Assembly (NCBI GenBank): GCA_036898135.1
Contig: CM072514.1
Location: 85,455,581 to 85,519,580 of the forward strand
Length of the DNA stretch: 64,000 nucleotides
From: Oncomelania hupensis
Taxonomy: Eukaryota > Mollusca > Gastropoda > Littorinimorpha > Pomatiopsidae
Direction: 5' to 3'
Positions 1-13,808 of the stretch are shown piece by piece; within the stretch, counting starts at the first letter, position 1; every line of letters starts with the position of its first letter. The notes under the pieces are model-generated. The model saw only the letters and a program-made list of their open reading frames with translations. It searched no databases and was not told where the DNA came from. Position numbers and translations under genes: made by a program.

Positions 1-966
1 TGCAAAACAAACAAACAGAATAATAATCGATGACGACAGTGATGTTGATAATGATGATGATCGTCATCATTGCTATTTCAAAGTAAAAATGCTACTTTAA
101 TGGAGAGCAGCTTTTCAGGATACACATTTGTGAACGTTTCTTTTAGCTTGGAGCTGAATTGTCTTGCGGAATCTGGCATGCGAGTAGAAAAACAGCAAGA
201 AAGCACCTGAAATCCTTTTACTTTAGATGCACTGCTTATGTAAAGGAAGAGTATTGGAAGAGTATTGAAGCAGAATCTGCTATCATTTGTGTGACTATGG
301 ATTTACAACATCAGTATTCTTTGGACTTTAAAATTTTTATTTTAAATTAGACATGGACATTTTAATGCCCCTCTCATCTCCCCCCTCCCCTTCCCTGAAA
401 TCCTTTTATTTTAGATGCACTGCTAATGTAAAGGAAGTGTAATGGGAGAAGAAGGCGGTTTGTGTGCAAGCGTAGGAAGCAGACTAGGCCTCATTATATA
501 GTGCTTTTCCCGTTCAAGACCGGCTCAAGGCACTGGCCCATACAGCTTTTTTAACTCCAGCTGCCCACTCGCTGCCTTAGGCTCAGACAACTGAGCACAA
601 TGTGGGCAAGCTGGCATGGGTAAAAAGGCCTGGTGCTAGCTGGGAATATTTGATACCAATACCAATCAGCTTGTTGTCCTCATCATGATACACAAGGCTG
701 TTTATCTTGCCACGAGCATCAGAAATATGAAATACAAATATGAAGTGAAAACTTGAAAAAGCTCATCATTATCACTTTCATCCTTCTTCCGCCTATTTTA
801 TTTCACACACCCGTTTAGGACATGAGCGTCAGGATCTTTGAAGTCCGTGAGATGGGAGTGCATGCGTGAACACATAAGGCCGCGGTTTATGCTCTCATGC
901 AAAAAGGGTGATGGTGGTTTGCGGGGGGATGGTGGTATATCACTAGTGCGGTTATTGTGTTTTTAG
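1..966. other. Intron of EPG5, 5' part outside the window
   Basis: No coding sequence is visible before the first recognised exon. The stretch holds a ~45 bp direct duplication (209–255 and 398–445, sharing CTTTAGATGCACTGCT or TTTTAGATGCACTGCT) and a minus-strand SINE fragment described separately. It ends in a normal acceptor, TTTTTAG, just before 967. Confidence 0.6.
495..865 (-). mobile_element. SINE S1 fragment, reverse orientation
   Basis: The reverse complement matches the better-preserved S1 copy at 7033–7470: the terminal AGCGCTATATA-like tail lies at the left (TATATAGTGCTTTTCC) and the conserved GACTTTAAAGATCCTGACG core at the right. About 100 bp in the middle (690–790) has no counterpart in the other copy and may be a later insertion. 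Confidence 0.6.
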
Positions 967-1109
967 GTGGAGGAACGTAAGCTAGACACCCTGGTGCAGA
1001 GGAACATGGATGAGAACAGGGTGGAGTATAAGCAGCTGATGATCGCGGCCCTGGCCCCTCCTCCGCAGAATGTCTGCACCGCTGCCGTCCATGCTGAAAA
1101 CGCCATCAC
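967..1109 (+). CDS. EPG5: EPG5 exon a (window residues 1–48)
   Basis: Acceptor TTTTTAG, donor AC|GTGAGT. It begins in phase 0 with [13 protein letters not shown] and ends [13 protein letters not shown] plus two bases. The short motif CTAAVHAEN is typical of this segment of EPG5. Confidence 0.88.
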
Positions 1110-2267
1110 GTGAGTTTTAGAGCTCGGCACGGTTTGTGTGTTTATCGGTTTCGACAAACGTTTATAGTACTTTAAAAGATATCCAAGAGGAATCGCAATT
1201 TCAGAAACACACAAGTCGCAACATATTATAAAACGCGCAAGAAACTCGGTGCTTGTGATACACTCGATTGACCTGATCCCAATCTATGCCTGTTCCCTCA
1301 AACTTAAGTTGTTTCCCGGATTGGGGATATTTTGTGAGTTGCTTTAAATTTTGATTCATGGTTTCTTCCCAAGTCTACTTTACAGGTAAGTGGTTGTCTC
1401 ACCTAAAGACCTAGGACTGGAGTTTATTAATAGAATCCTGGATATCATCCTTATTAAATGAGGGAATGAGAGAATGATAGGCAGAGGTGCCAACCAGTAC
1501 GGATTGACCGTATTTAATTCGGTGAAGTGAATTAAATACGGAAATACGATAGCTTTTATAAAAATACGGAGGAGAAGTTGCCGATCTTTTATCTTTGCCA
1601 GCGGTGCTTCTGTACCGGTTTCTGGTCTCATAATGATACTCCTGCACTCACTGAACGTCGCTGTGTTCAACAAGCTGATTTTCATGGTGATTTTAGAGGA
1701 AAACAAGTGTGGTGTTCAACAAGCTGATTTTCATGGTGATTTTAGAGGACTGATAATAGCCTGCTGTTTCAGAGGGAAGCCTGTCGTTACTTTATAGTGT
1801 CATAGGCTCGGTTTTGCGAGGAAAAAAAATATTGACAAGTGTTAAAAAATACTGACAAGAAGATTAGGGGGTTGGCACATCTGGATAGGACAGATCTATC
1901 TCCCAATCTCTACTGCCAATGGTTTTGAGTTTGTGGAATTGTGGCCTAGATACATACAGCCATTTTACTATGATCTCAATAGTCTATCTACTTATATAGC
2001 TCATGGGTGACTAAACCCTTTTTTGCATTATCCGTGTTTCTGTGCGCTTGACAGGCTGCTGGTGACGATGTACCAAAAAACTGACAATGAGGGGCAGAGG
2101 GCAAGATTGAACCAAGTGGCCTGCGCCTTGTTTTTCCATCTGGCCAGCCAGGTGTCACAGGAAACCAACTTTTACCCCCCGGCTCGCCAGTTCTTCTCCT
2201 CCTGCGTGGAGCTTCTGGGGAAGGTAGGTCTGTTCCTAGTGTCTATAGAGCTGTTGACAAATTCTTC

Positions 2268-2322
<55 letters not shown>

Positions 2323-5300
2323 GATGCTATACACACCTTATTCCTAAAGGCCCAGCCACATTGGCCTGTAGCACATGGCCACACTCGTGTTACGCTTATG
2401 AATTCCTATGTATTTCCTTGTGTAGTGGCTAACATCAAACTTCTCAGACAGCGCATGTTTGATTTCTAATGCAAAAATACATAAACCGGGCTTACGAGGA
2501 CCAATTGCTTCGAAGGTGTGATGTCATGAGTTTAGAGGTCAACCTAAACTCCTCCCTTGTATGATTACATGCAACACCGGTTGTCTGCTACACACGACTC
2601 GGCAAGCTAAGGCAGTTGAATTCACTTCACTTGTTGCGTGTCGATATTAGTAAAGTTGTTTCATATTACAGTGAAATCGTGAAAGACACAGGACTGGAGT
2701 TTATTAATAGCATGTTGGATAACATCCTTATTCATTGCTGTCCTCCAGGGAATGAGGGAAAGGTAGGACAGATTTATCTCCCCTTCTCTGCAGCCCATGG
2801 TTTTGAGTACATTACATCGTCATGAAAAAGTGCCTTGTTGTAGTGCAACTACACAGGCACAGCTGCACACATTTATATATTCAAACCAAGCAGTGCCAAA
2901 CGTACCTTCGACGCAATGCAAAAGCCGTAAAACGTAAGCCAATGTTTGCAATCTGTAACCAACATAGATGAGTAAGGGACACTGCTACATAAACAACAAA
3001 CACAAATCCATCTCTGAAACATATGGTGTTAAGGGAGGTGACTATTAGAAGACAGAAAATGGAAATAAATGTTTTTTTGGGAATGTTAGATAGACTGACT
3101 GCATCCAGTACTATTATTGAAGGGAGGGAGGGAAAGAGGAAGGAAAGGAGGGAGAGAGAGGGAGGGAGGGAGGAGTCCCTCATGTGCCCTGCCAAGTCTC
3201 TTCCTAAATCATGTAAGTCTTGTAGCTAAGCTGTGTAAGGTCCTCCTTTGAACCTGCAACCTTGGGCATGGGAGACCAGCACCTTACCCACTATCTTACC
3301 CACTATCTTACCCACTATCTTACCCACTATCTTACCCACTATCTTACCCACTATCTTACCCACTATCTTACCCACTATCCTACCCACTATCTTACCCACT
3401 ATCTTACCCACTATCTTATCCACTATCTTACCCACTATCCTACCCACTATCCTACCCACTATCTTACCCACTATCCTACCCACTATCCTACCCACTATCT
3501 TACCCACTATCTTACCCACTATCTAACCCACTATCCTACCCACTATCTTACCCACTATCCTACCCACTATCTTACCCACTATACTACCCACTATCTTACC
3601 CACTATACTACCCACTATCTTACCCACTATCCCAATATCCTACCCACTATCCTACCCACCATTCTACCCACTATCTTACCCACTATACTACCCACTATCT
3701 TACCCCCTATACTACCCACTATCTTACCCACTATACTACCCACTATCTTACCCCCTATCATACCCACCATTCTTACCCACTATACTACCCACTATCTTAC
3801 CCCCTATCATACCCACCATTCTACCCACTATCCTACCAAGCCACCCCGCCAGATCCACCAGTTGTTTCAGATGGCTAGATAAAAGCAGCATAAATGATGA
3901 TGATCATGATGATCGTAGTGATGATCATAATGAGGGAGAAATAACGACGATGATTTATACATTAATTTTTTTCTAAAAATTCGTTCATATATACCGCTTT
4001 TCCAGCTCAAGGGCGGTACAAGACACTGGCCGTTACAGGATCTAACTCAAGCTGACGATGAGGATGAGAATGGTGATGATAAGGATCGTGATGTCGATGG
4101 TGATGATTTTTGCAGGAGTTTATATCTCGGACGGCCAGTGAAGTGCCCCAGGTGCTGCAGTTTTCGCTGGACAACCCAAATCTGGCTGGCATTGTGGCAC
4201 CACACCTAGTCCCCAACTGCGCCCCCCAGCAGTTTGTGGCCATGTACGAGAAACTCATCACCGCTCTTCAACAGCAGAATATGCACTTGGTCTTTATGCT
4301 CCTCTCCAAGGTAAAGTTTTCGTCCAAGTAAAACATACAGATAAAAAATGCTTTATGTATTCCAAATAATGAACATTACACCAAATTCCATTATTAAAGT
4401 GTTATTTTCCTTTGTGAGATAAGAAAGTCTTTGTACTCGAAGGCTCATGATGGAGAAAGTCTTTGTACTCAAGGGCTCATGATGGAGAAAGTCTTTGTAC
4501 TCGAAGGCTCATGATGGAGAAAGTCTTTGTACTTGAAGGCTAATGATGGAGAAAGTCTTTGTACTCAAGGGCTCATGATGGAGAAAGTCTTTGTACTCAA
4601 GGGCTTATGATGGAGAAAGTCTTTGTACTTGAAGGCTAATGATGGAGAAAGTCTTTGTACTCAAGGGCTCATGATGGAGAAAGTCTTTGTACTCAAGGGC
4701 TTATGATGGAGAAAGTCTTTGTACTCGATGGCTTATGATGGAGAAAGTCTTTGTACTCAAGGGCTTATGATGGAGAAAGTCTTTGTACTTGAAGGCTCAT
4801 GATGGAGAAAGTCTTTGTACTCAAGGGCTTATGATGGAGAAAGTCTTTGTACTCAAGGGCTTATGATGGAGAAAGTCTTTGTACTTGAAGGCTCATGATG
4901 GAGAAAGTCTTTGTACTTGAAGGCTCATGATGGAGAAAGTCTTTGTACTCAAGGAGAATCATATTTAACAATCTTTATAAAGCTTTGAACTTTTCATCTT
5001 TTGTAGGATTAGCAAAATACGCCACTATCTCTTTGTTGACACTGTCAACAAACTCGCTGTCTCCTTCATCCTGACTTTTGTAACTCTCTTAGAAAGCCAG
5101 CACCTTGAGCAGCTCTTGAGCGGGAAGGGCACTATAAAAGAACGATTAAATAAAATAAGTAAAATAAAACTATCCAACCCCAGTGTGTCCAGAAAATGCT
5201 GCATGCATAGTTCTCAGGCAGCCGCAGCGCTCTAGAGCTACTGTTGCACTTCAAACACTACACTGGTGCCCATTGAAGGCTGGCATTGATTCTAAAGTTG

Positions 5301-8300
5301 CTTTTATCACTTTTCACTGTCCTTCACACTGGTTCCTTTCCTTCCTTACCTGTTTGAACCCTCTACCAACAGCCTGCTCATTCTCTGCGCTCTCTATATG
5401 CTTCTTACACATTGTCCCAAAATATTGTCCTAACGCCTTCAGGAAAAGGCCTTTTGCATGAATTGATTAGAACTGAATGAACAATCAGACTTTTACACAA
5501 GTTTTGTCGTGGGTATTGATGCAGTAATGGATGTTTTTGTGTGTTTAGTTTGACGTGAGAGCCTGGCTGGAGGACAGCAGTCCACATGCTTCATTCAGAA
5601 AACGCCTTCTGGAAGTCCTGGGGTCTGCCTTGATGTCGTGTGGGGCTGAACCTTCTGGTGACACCAAGATGATATTTGATGTAAGCCGTTTAAATGCCGT
5701 GATAAGAATTTAAATATTTATGATAATAACAACAACAACAATGCTTGCTTGTGAATTTCTCTTCTATAGATTAAACAGCAATGTTGAACATTGTTGTATA
5801 GCAAGCAGAATCTGTTATCATTTGTGCCTATGGATTTACAACTACAGTATTATTTTTAATTTAAATTTTTAAATTAGACATGGACATTTTAAAGCCCCTT
5901 TCCTCATTCCTCATTTACCCTCTTCCCAAATGGAGGAATAAGATATGGTAATAATTTGGTTTTAATAAAATTGCAGCTTCAGTAAAATACTGGTAGACTG
6001 TTTATCTATGAATGAGTGAAGTAATAAAAACCTGTTGGTCTTGTTTCGCACTTTGAAAAAAAATTAAAATGAGTAGAAATTTGTTGGATGCATGGTAGGT
6101 GACGTAGTTTTGTCGCTGTTTGATAGTGATGTAGTAGTGGATTTTCTGTTCTGTTTATAATATAATGTATTTAATCTAGTCACATGTGATACCTTGTGAT
6201 AACAAGGCATGGAACTTCTTGGCTCGCTCAGCTGTGACATGTGTGTGTCAATGTGTGTGTGTGGGGAGGGGGGTGGGGGAAGGGAGAGAGAGGGAAAGAG
6301 TTGGAATAATGTTTAAGATGAAAGTGTTGTGGACCAAAATGGATTATTGTGTACTCTTAATGCATATGAATTTAAAATGTGATTCTTTGCCTGCCGTAAT
6401 TCCTTTTGGGGTAATAAAGTTGTGTTGTATGGTATTGTATTTTGTTGTATTTATTTTATTTATTGTGTTTGTTATTGTATTATATGGTATGGTATTGTAT
6501 TGTATTGTATTGTGACTGTTTGATAGTGACGTGATATGGTTCCTGTTTCAGTTGTACCTGGGACACCTGAGGTCCATCCTGAGACACCAGTTCCCTGCCA
6601 GCCTTTCCTCTGTCCTCAGTCTTCTGCTGCAAGGTCAGTGGGTTTTTTGGGTTTGGTTTGGTTTGTTTTTAACAGAACAAACAAACAGGGGAATAATGAA
6701 TTTATTTTCCGTGGTTGTGGTGGTGGCGGCGATTGTGACGGGTTGGTTTTCGCCTCTATATAGTTTTGTAACTTTAGCAGGTACAATTCAAAGCTGCTAC
6801 TGTTTTATTTAGATGTTGAAATGATATCACGTCTTTCTTAACCATTGAGTGTAGGGAGACAAACTGTGTGTGTAGGACAGCAGTGATAACGGTGGCTGGC
6901 CTGAAGACATGGACTGGAGTTTAGTAATAACATGCTGGATAACATCATTATTAGATCTGTCCTTCAAGGAATGAGAATGATAAGAAAGAGCTATCTCCCT
7001 TCTCTGCTGCATTTGGTTTGCATTTGTAGATTTGGCACAGTGGCCTAATGGTAGAGCTTTGGCTTGCATATCTAAAGGTCTCAAGTTCAAGCCCCTGCCG
7101 GGGCTTTGTGTTGTGTCCTTGGGAAAGACACTTTACTCCCGTTTCCTACTCCTTCGGATGAGAGTATAAACTGAGGTCTAGTCTGTGTCGCATACATTCC
7201 ATCATAACGGACTTTAAAGATCCTGACGCTCATATCCTAGACGGGTGAGTGCCGGTGACAAGAACACACCAGCATGCACCTAGGTCCTTCTCCCCCATCC
7301 CTGGCGGCCCAGGTTTGTGCTCAGTTGTCTGGAGCGTTATTACGATGCGCCCAAAGGCTGCAAGTTGGCGCCTCGGGCAGCTTGAGTTAGATCCTGTATC
7401 GGCCAGCGCCTTGAGCAGCTCTTGAGCCGGAAAAGCGCTATATAAGAACGTTTAAATAAATAAATAAAATAAAATAAATAAATGTGTGCCATACAGATAG
7501 ATGGCCATTTCTCAGCTTGTCAGTGTATCAGCAGGGCTTGGTGAAAATCCAGTGATTGATGGTCCAAAGCATGAGAAGAGGCCTGAGTGAAGTCCTCAGG
7601 AAAAACATTTTGGGCCGGGAAAAAAGTAGTGGGTAAACAAAACGACATTCAGTGTAGGCGAGTGTTAAGCTGTGTTGGGTTTTGTAAAGCCATGTTTGTG
7701 CAAGAATGAATTTGTGTTGTACTGTATTAGTATTGTTCAGTGTTTCTGTCATCTGATGCAGGTTCCAGCAGCGACGCCCTGCACACCAGCTGCTGGGAGA
7801 TGGTGCTGATGGAGTGCTGCAACCCTACGCCGGGGGCAGAAGGTCGCATCATCTTCAGCAGGGACCAGGTCGACGCTTGCAGCACCCTGCCTATGTCCAC
7901 TGAACAGGTCAGTAGTGCATAGTGAGTTTTGCCTGCGCCTCCTCCTCCCACCCCCTCTCCCCTATTACACTTATCTATACCCCCATATTCCATCTCTCTT
8001 CTTTCAAATTCTGTCAAATTCAAGGTGTTTTGTAAAGTAACTCCCTATGAAAAATTGCTTATATCGCTTGTGAATAGTTCTGTATTTGCATGAAACACAT
8101 GTATTGTGATCTATACAATGGTACCCCTTGGGGTCATGAGCAATCTTGCAATCTTGTCACTGTAGATTGTTCTAACCTATAAAGGGAACAGTGAAAGCCC
8201 CTGTTGAAAACCTGTCTTGCCTTTGTAGGCATGACTAATTCACTGCGGCAACAGTTCCCCCCGTTGGAGTGCCGGGGGTTTCAGTATAAATAGTATCCCC

Positions 8301-10286
8301 ACTTTCTGGAAATTTAGTGCTTTAAATTCCCACTGTCGCTGTCTTCATCATTTGCTCTTTCCCATTCCTGATCTGTCCTATCACTCTGCTATACTTTCTT
8401 CTTCTTCGCTAGATCAATGACCTACCTTTTTTCTTGAAAACTCTTCCTGGACAAGACTCCTTGTTTGTGTATGAGGTCTGTTGGATCAGCTTGGGAGTGT
8501 TGGACGCTTTCTGCCAGGTGGTCACTAGGGCTTCCTATGATTGTATTATTTCGCACTATAGGCATTTTATATGTATGTGTTTTGTTGATGATTTATAATG
8601 ATGGTTGTATTCTATTTTGTTTTTGTAACCGGGGTGTTCGCGTAGTTGAGGTCAACCCTCAGCCGTCCCCCGCGTGGGATGTCTTTATTGTAAAGTGACT
8701 GGCCGGTGGAGGGCATTCAATTTTCCCACTAGGGTTGTTTCGGCAGATCTTTTATGCGGATCGGGGGTTGTCTGGTCCTGATTTGGCTCGGAAGAGTCCG
8801 CTGGACCTAAAGCAACAATAAATCAATCAATCAATCAATCTATACAATGGTAGAATTTAACTCTTAGCGTCCTATAAGGTTTTCTGTGCATTTGCGCCTA
8901 TATCCTGTAAGGATTTCAAGTTTATTGCAATAAATTGGGTTATGAATTTGAAAAAATTGCAAAAAATTAATTTATTGTCACATTAACTTCATATTTTAGG
9001 ATATGTTTACAAAATGGTTATTCTATGTACCCAAAGAACCATTTTAACTTTAGTACTATTTTTACCTGTTGGAATCTTGTAATTAATTCATAATTACAGG
9101 TATTTTATGGACTATGTTAATAAAACAACAACAAGACAGTGTGGAATGCATGTGAATGTGTGCACAGACAGTCAACACAGACAAGAAAACTCACTCTGGT
9201 TGTCTACACCAAGTCCTTGTGCTCTTTCAGCAATAAGCTCATAAATAAGGTTACCAAACTCACTATTACTGTCGGAGCTATCCCCTGCCATCATGGCCGA
9301 AAATTTCGCAAACTCAAACCTCAAACAAAATCGTTAAAAAAGTACACAAAACCACGTCAAAACTTGCGAAAACGATAGCGGAAAACACAATCGGGAACCT
9401 TTCCGGAAGTTGACTAAACCTTCTCTCACGCACTGGAGAGTTCCTATTTCCTGTGATTTCATGACTAAAAGGTGCACTAAGGAGGCGCGCATTACCGCGC
9501 TTCAGGATTACGGGCGAGGCGCGCATTACCGCGCTATAGGACGCTAAGAGTTAACCACTGATCTGCGATTTCAGCTCACGGTGACCAGAGCAGCCCACAA
9601 TGGCCCATCGTTTGACACTTGGTCTTCTTATGTCAGCTGTGCTCTGCACAGTTCAAGAGCCAAGAAATGTACCTATCGATCGATGAAGGGATGGATTTCT
9701 AGGTTTTAGTTTGATGGTTTGATTGGATTGATGTACAGCTTCAAGAGATGCTGCGGTGGTTAGGAGCTTTCTTCATGCATCAGCGACGGACTCATGGGGA
9801 ACTAAGCAGCTTTGGCTTGTATCCTCGCTGGGGTCGTTACGTCCCCTACGTGGCCATGCTGATGGGATTGCTGGCGCGCAGTTTCGTCGCCAAGGTGCTC
9901 ATCAGCATGCAGGACGACAACCCTTTCCAAGGTTAGTTCACAAATGGAAGCAATGATTTCTATACCCGACTGTTGTATTCGCTTGTGTAAATGTTGCGTG
10001 TGAATACTATATGTTATCGGCATCTATGAACATGGGTCCAACAAGATCTTGTTTAGTGTATCCATGAGCCGATGGCGAGTGAAACATTGAATCGAGCGAG
10101 CAGAAGGAGTACCAGTTTTACTTGAGTAAGTGAATTTGCGAGAACAAAATGAAGACGCTAATTTTTTGATGATTCCTAACCAAAATTGAAGCATCAGCTA
10201 TTTATGGGCACAAGGAAGTTACAAAATAAATAATATATATTATGAGCATTGGGCTTATCTTAGGAAATAAACTCCATAAAAGTTGT

Positions 10287-10344
<58 letters not shown>

Positions 10345-13300
10345 ATGTTTTAATATTATGTGGTGTAGCTATGCAGGTGGTATGGCACCAGCAGCTAGAC
10401 TTGTGGCAGGGGTGGATGGAACCACTACTGGTGCCTGCCCCTGCCCCTGCCCCTACCCACCCAGCCATGGGCAACACAGACCTGCGACCGCCCTGGACGC
10501 AAGGGGACAGCATGGTGGCCGTGGAGATGGTGGGATCCTTCAGGTCAACGTTGACGTTCACGCACACCACTCTACTGTGTCAGTTGTTCATTTCTCTTCT
10601 TGGTTGTTGTTGTTGTTGTTGTTGTTGTGTGTAAATTGAAGTAATAACATCAGCGGTGTTGAGATTACCCAGCACGAAAGTCGAATCTACCATAGCCAAC
10701 TTAGCATAAATAAGGAGCGGCGACCCACCAGGATTCAGTGTGCAATATGGTTGTGAAAACATGCCTCAATTGTATTAGCCATCCTGACGAGACCGCTATT
10801 TGTTGATTCATGTGTGTGTGTGTGTGAAAAGCGGAATTGTCCATGTTTGGAAATGTGACCTGCATTTAACTCTATCATACCTAGTATTTTGGTATTGTCT
10901 TTCAGCCACAGCCCCTCAGTACAGTAGCACCGTGTTCTCCCTGCTGTTAATGCACTACATGACCAAGCTGACGCATCGATACACCGAGCCCCATGTAGCC
11001 AGTGTGCTGTGTGCCGAGTTTCTGCAGCTGCCCTGGGAACAGCTCAAGCCCGATATACAGCTGTTGGAGACCATGGCTCAGGTAGCTCCTCATAATAGCA
11101 CAGTAATTCAGCCATTATGACTATGCTTTCTTCCTATTGTAAACAAAAAAAATAAAGAAACTGAGGCTCATGTCCACGGCAGGTGAGTGCTAGAAAACGC
11201 CGTTACAGCCAGCATGCACAATAGGTCCTGGTCCTGCCTTGTGCTTGGGTAGCGCTGCTCATGCGGCTGCCGTGCTTTACCTGTGAAGGCAGCTCGAATT
11301 TCGCCTGCTTGGGGGATAAATCAACCCCAAAATCTCCTCCAAAATGAAAAGAAATAATATTTTTAAATAATTTAGGCCCACCATGGGCGACAGCTTCTTG
11401 CTTGGAATAGGGTGGAAATTACAGGATTATCTCCCTGTATTGGTCAATGTAGCTGCAGTTATGTCCCTTCACGCTGGTTTGCATCCCACATTAGCTACAT
11501 TAGTGCTGTTGAACTTTGATGGGATAATCTCCCTTCCAATGTCTCTTTGTTCTAACTTAAAAGTCTTAGTTTCTTCTTCCATTAGACACTGAAGATCAAC
11601 TGATTGATCCTTGCTGGTGTTAGTTTTTGTTGATGTTACATTGCACTGGGCATGAAATCACATCCCATTGGAATACTATTTATTAATTTTATTCATTTGC
11701 TTGAGGTGGCAACTTTCTCTCGTTCTTTTTAGTTTTGTCTGTCTTGTCTAAACACTACACCCACCTTGTATTGCCCACTGGCAAAAGATTTCCCAGTGTT
11801 TTTAACCAAGTTTTAACCAAGAACTGTACATTATAAACTAAGTGTTTTGACTCATTGCCAGCGATGGGGTCATAGGATGTGCGATTCGTTTGTATGGTTA
11901 CCAGCGCAGCACATTTTAGAAAGATCGACTATGTCTGTTATAAGCAACCCAATTACTAAAGGGAGAATACAATTGGGAGTAAGACTAATATATAATTCAT
12001 AAATGATTTGTTACTTCCCTTTAACTGTATAAGCAAGTATTTTTGCTTTAAGACTAATTTTCATTGATACAAATGACACACATGTTTTACCTCAATTTGA
12101 AAATGACAGCCAATTTTAATATGACAATTTTATGTGTACTGATCTAAAAATCATTCTTAAACTATTCTGAATGTATTTTTTATCATTAGTGCAAAACTGA
12201 CTATACTGGTTATTAAAAACGTTTTGGATTTCATGTTAATTGTGGATACTTGAGTGCTATTTTCTTACAAAAGGTGAATAAGTGTATTTTCTTTGTTTAT
12301 TTCTTGAAAGAACATGCCATGATCTTTACAAAAAATGTATAGGTTTTCTACATGATCTTTTATTCATTCGGTGGTTGAATTTTCAACAAAAAGCTTAAAT
12401 AGTGTGTTTTGAGGGAATTTACATGGGGCAACAAGGTTCCGCCTCCAATGGGTTAAAACGTATTTATATCCTGCACACACCCCCGTTCCATTATGAAGAA
12501 AGTCGCCTACATCTCCCATGACATACTGCCAAACCTACAACTACCGCGGGAATCCAGATCCAGATTGTCTTTTCACAGCAGTCACCTTCAAGAAAAACTG
12601 TTTGTTGATTTGTTTTATGTATCTGTGTTCCTCTTGTGTTGCCTGATGGTAAAAAGACTGTCTTTTTACAGTTAAGAGAACGCAGTTCCGCACCCTGTTT
12701 CCAATTGGTTGGCCACATCCTGCCCACAGTGCCATGGCCGAGAGTGATCGCAGATTTCAAGGCCTACTCGGACCCTCCTCTGGCCTCTCGCATGCTGGGT
12801 GCCCTCCTCTTGCTCCTGATCCAGTGTTACGGTGATGCGAATATCAGAGAGGTGAGCTTTGAACCCATTGTTTGCCAGGCATGTTTCCACGTTTTTGCCA
12901 GACATTTTTTTGGCACCGGAAAGAAAGTTCAGTACCTTAGGTATTTAAGCTACTGTTCTTTCAATATTAGTTGTTAAATAGACATATTTCATATGAAATT
13001 AAAGGTAAAAGAATGAAGAATAAGAAAAAAAACACACACACAAATCTTATTTTGATTATGTTATTATTGAAATATGTGTTTTGAAAGCATGTTGATCTTT
13101 TTGTAATGATAAAATTTAAAAAAATAATTTCTACATACCACAGTGATAAAAAATATCTGGAGGAAAAATTCCAATCAGCTTCACACACCAGAAAGAAAAT
13201 TTATTTAGGATCAAAATGCACTTTAGAGTTTGAAATTATATTGATTATTAGCAGAGTTATTTACATTTACACAATACTAGTGGCGCTTGAAAAAAATGCA

Positions 13301-13733
13301 GCATCCATTCAGGTAAAATGCACAAAAAACACTCTAAAAACAAATCAATTTGAAGAAACCACGTGCGTTTCGTATTGAGAACAGCAGCAGAAAGAGTTAT
13401 CTCTCTTTAATTAAAATAAAACTTGAATTGGACTGCGCAAAAAAACGAAACGAAACGGAATACTGAAATCGACGATATATCGTAGATTGGCAAAAACATG
13501 GCGGCTCATATCAACGATATATCGTTGAATGGCAAGCAATTAGTTAAGTTTTATTTATTTAGTTACGCACATTTATCAAATTGTGAGCCCATTTGGAGCG
13601 TACAAGGTGTGATCACGCAATCATTTAGCATCTCCCTCAACACTGAGTAAAAGGTCTGAAATATGAAAAGCAGATCTTATAATAAAAAATTATAAGCAAA
13701 GAACTTGTAACTAAATTATGAATGAAATAATGA

Positions 13734-13808
<75 letters not shown>

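Noticed and set aside
2671..2762. Possible extra EPG5 exon
   Set aside because: It is a dispersed repeat (family X), and the conserved ELLGK–EFIS junction joins the flanking exons directly.
3262..3882. 206-codon frame rich in THYL
   Set aside because: A reading of the 12-bp minisatellite; all three frames are open because the period is a multiple of 3.
4423..4955. CRISPR-like regular array
   Set aside because: Units are contiguous tandem repeats without unique spacers, in an animal intron. The same applies to 27700–28415 and 38085–39390.
10544..10545. AG|GTCAAC as the donor of EPG5 exon h
   Set aside because: The phase would run into TAG early in the next exon; GTCAGT at 10579 keeps the frame.
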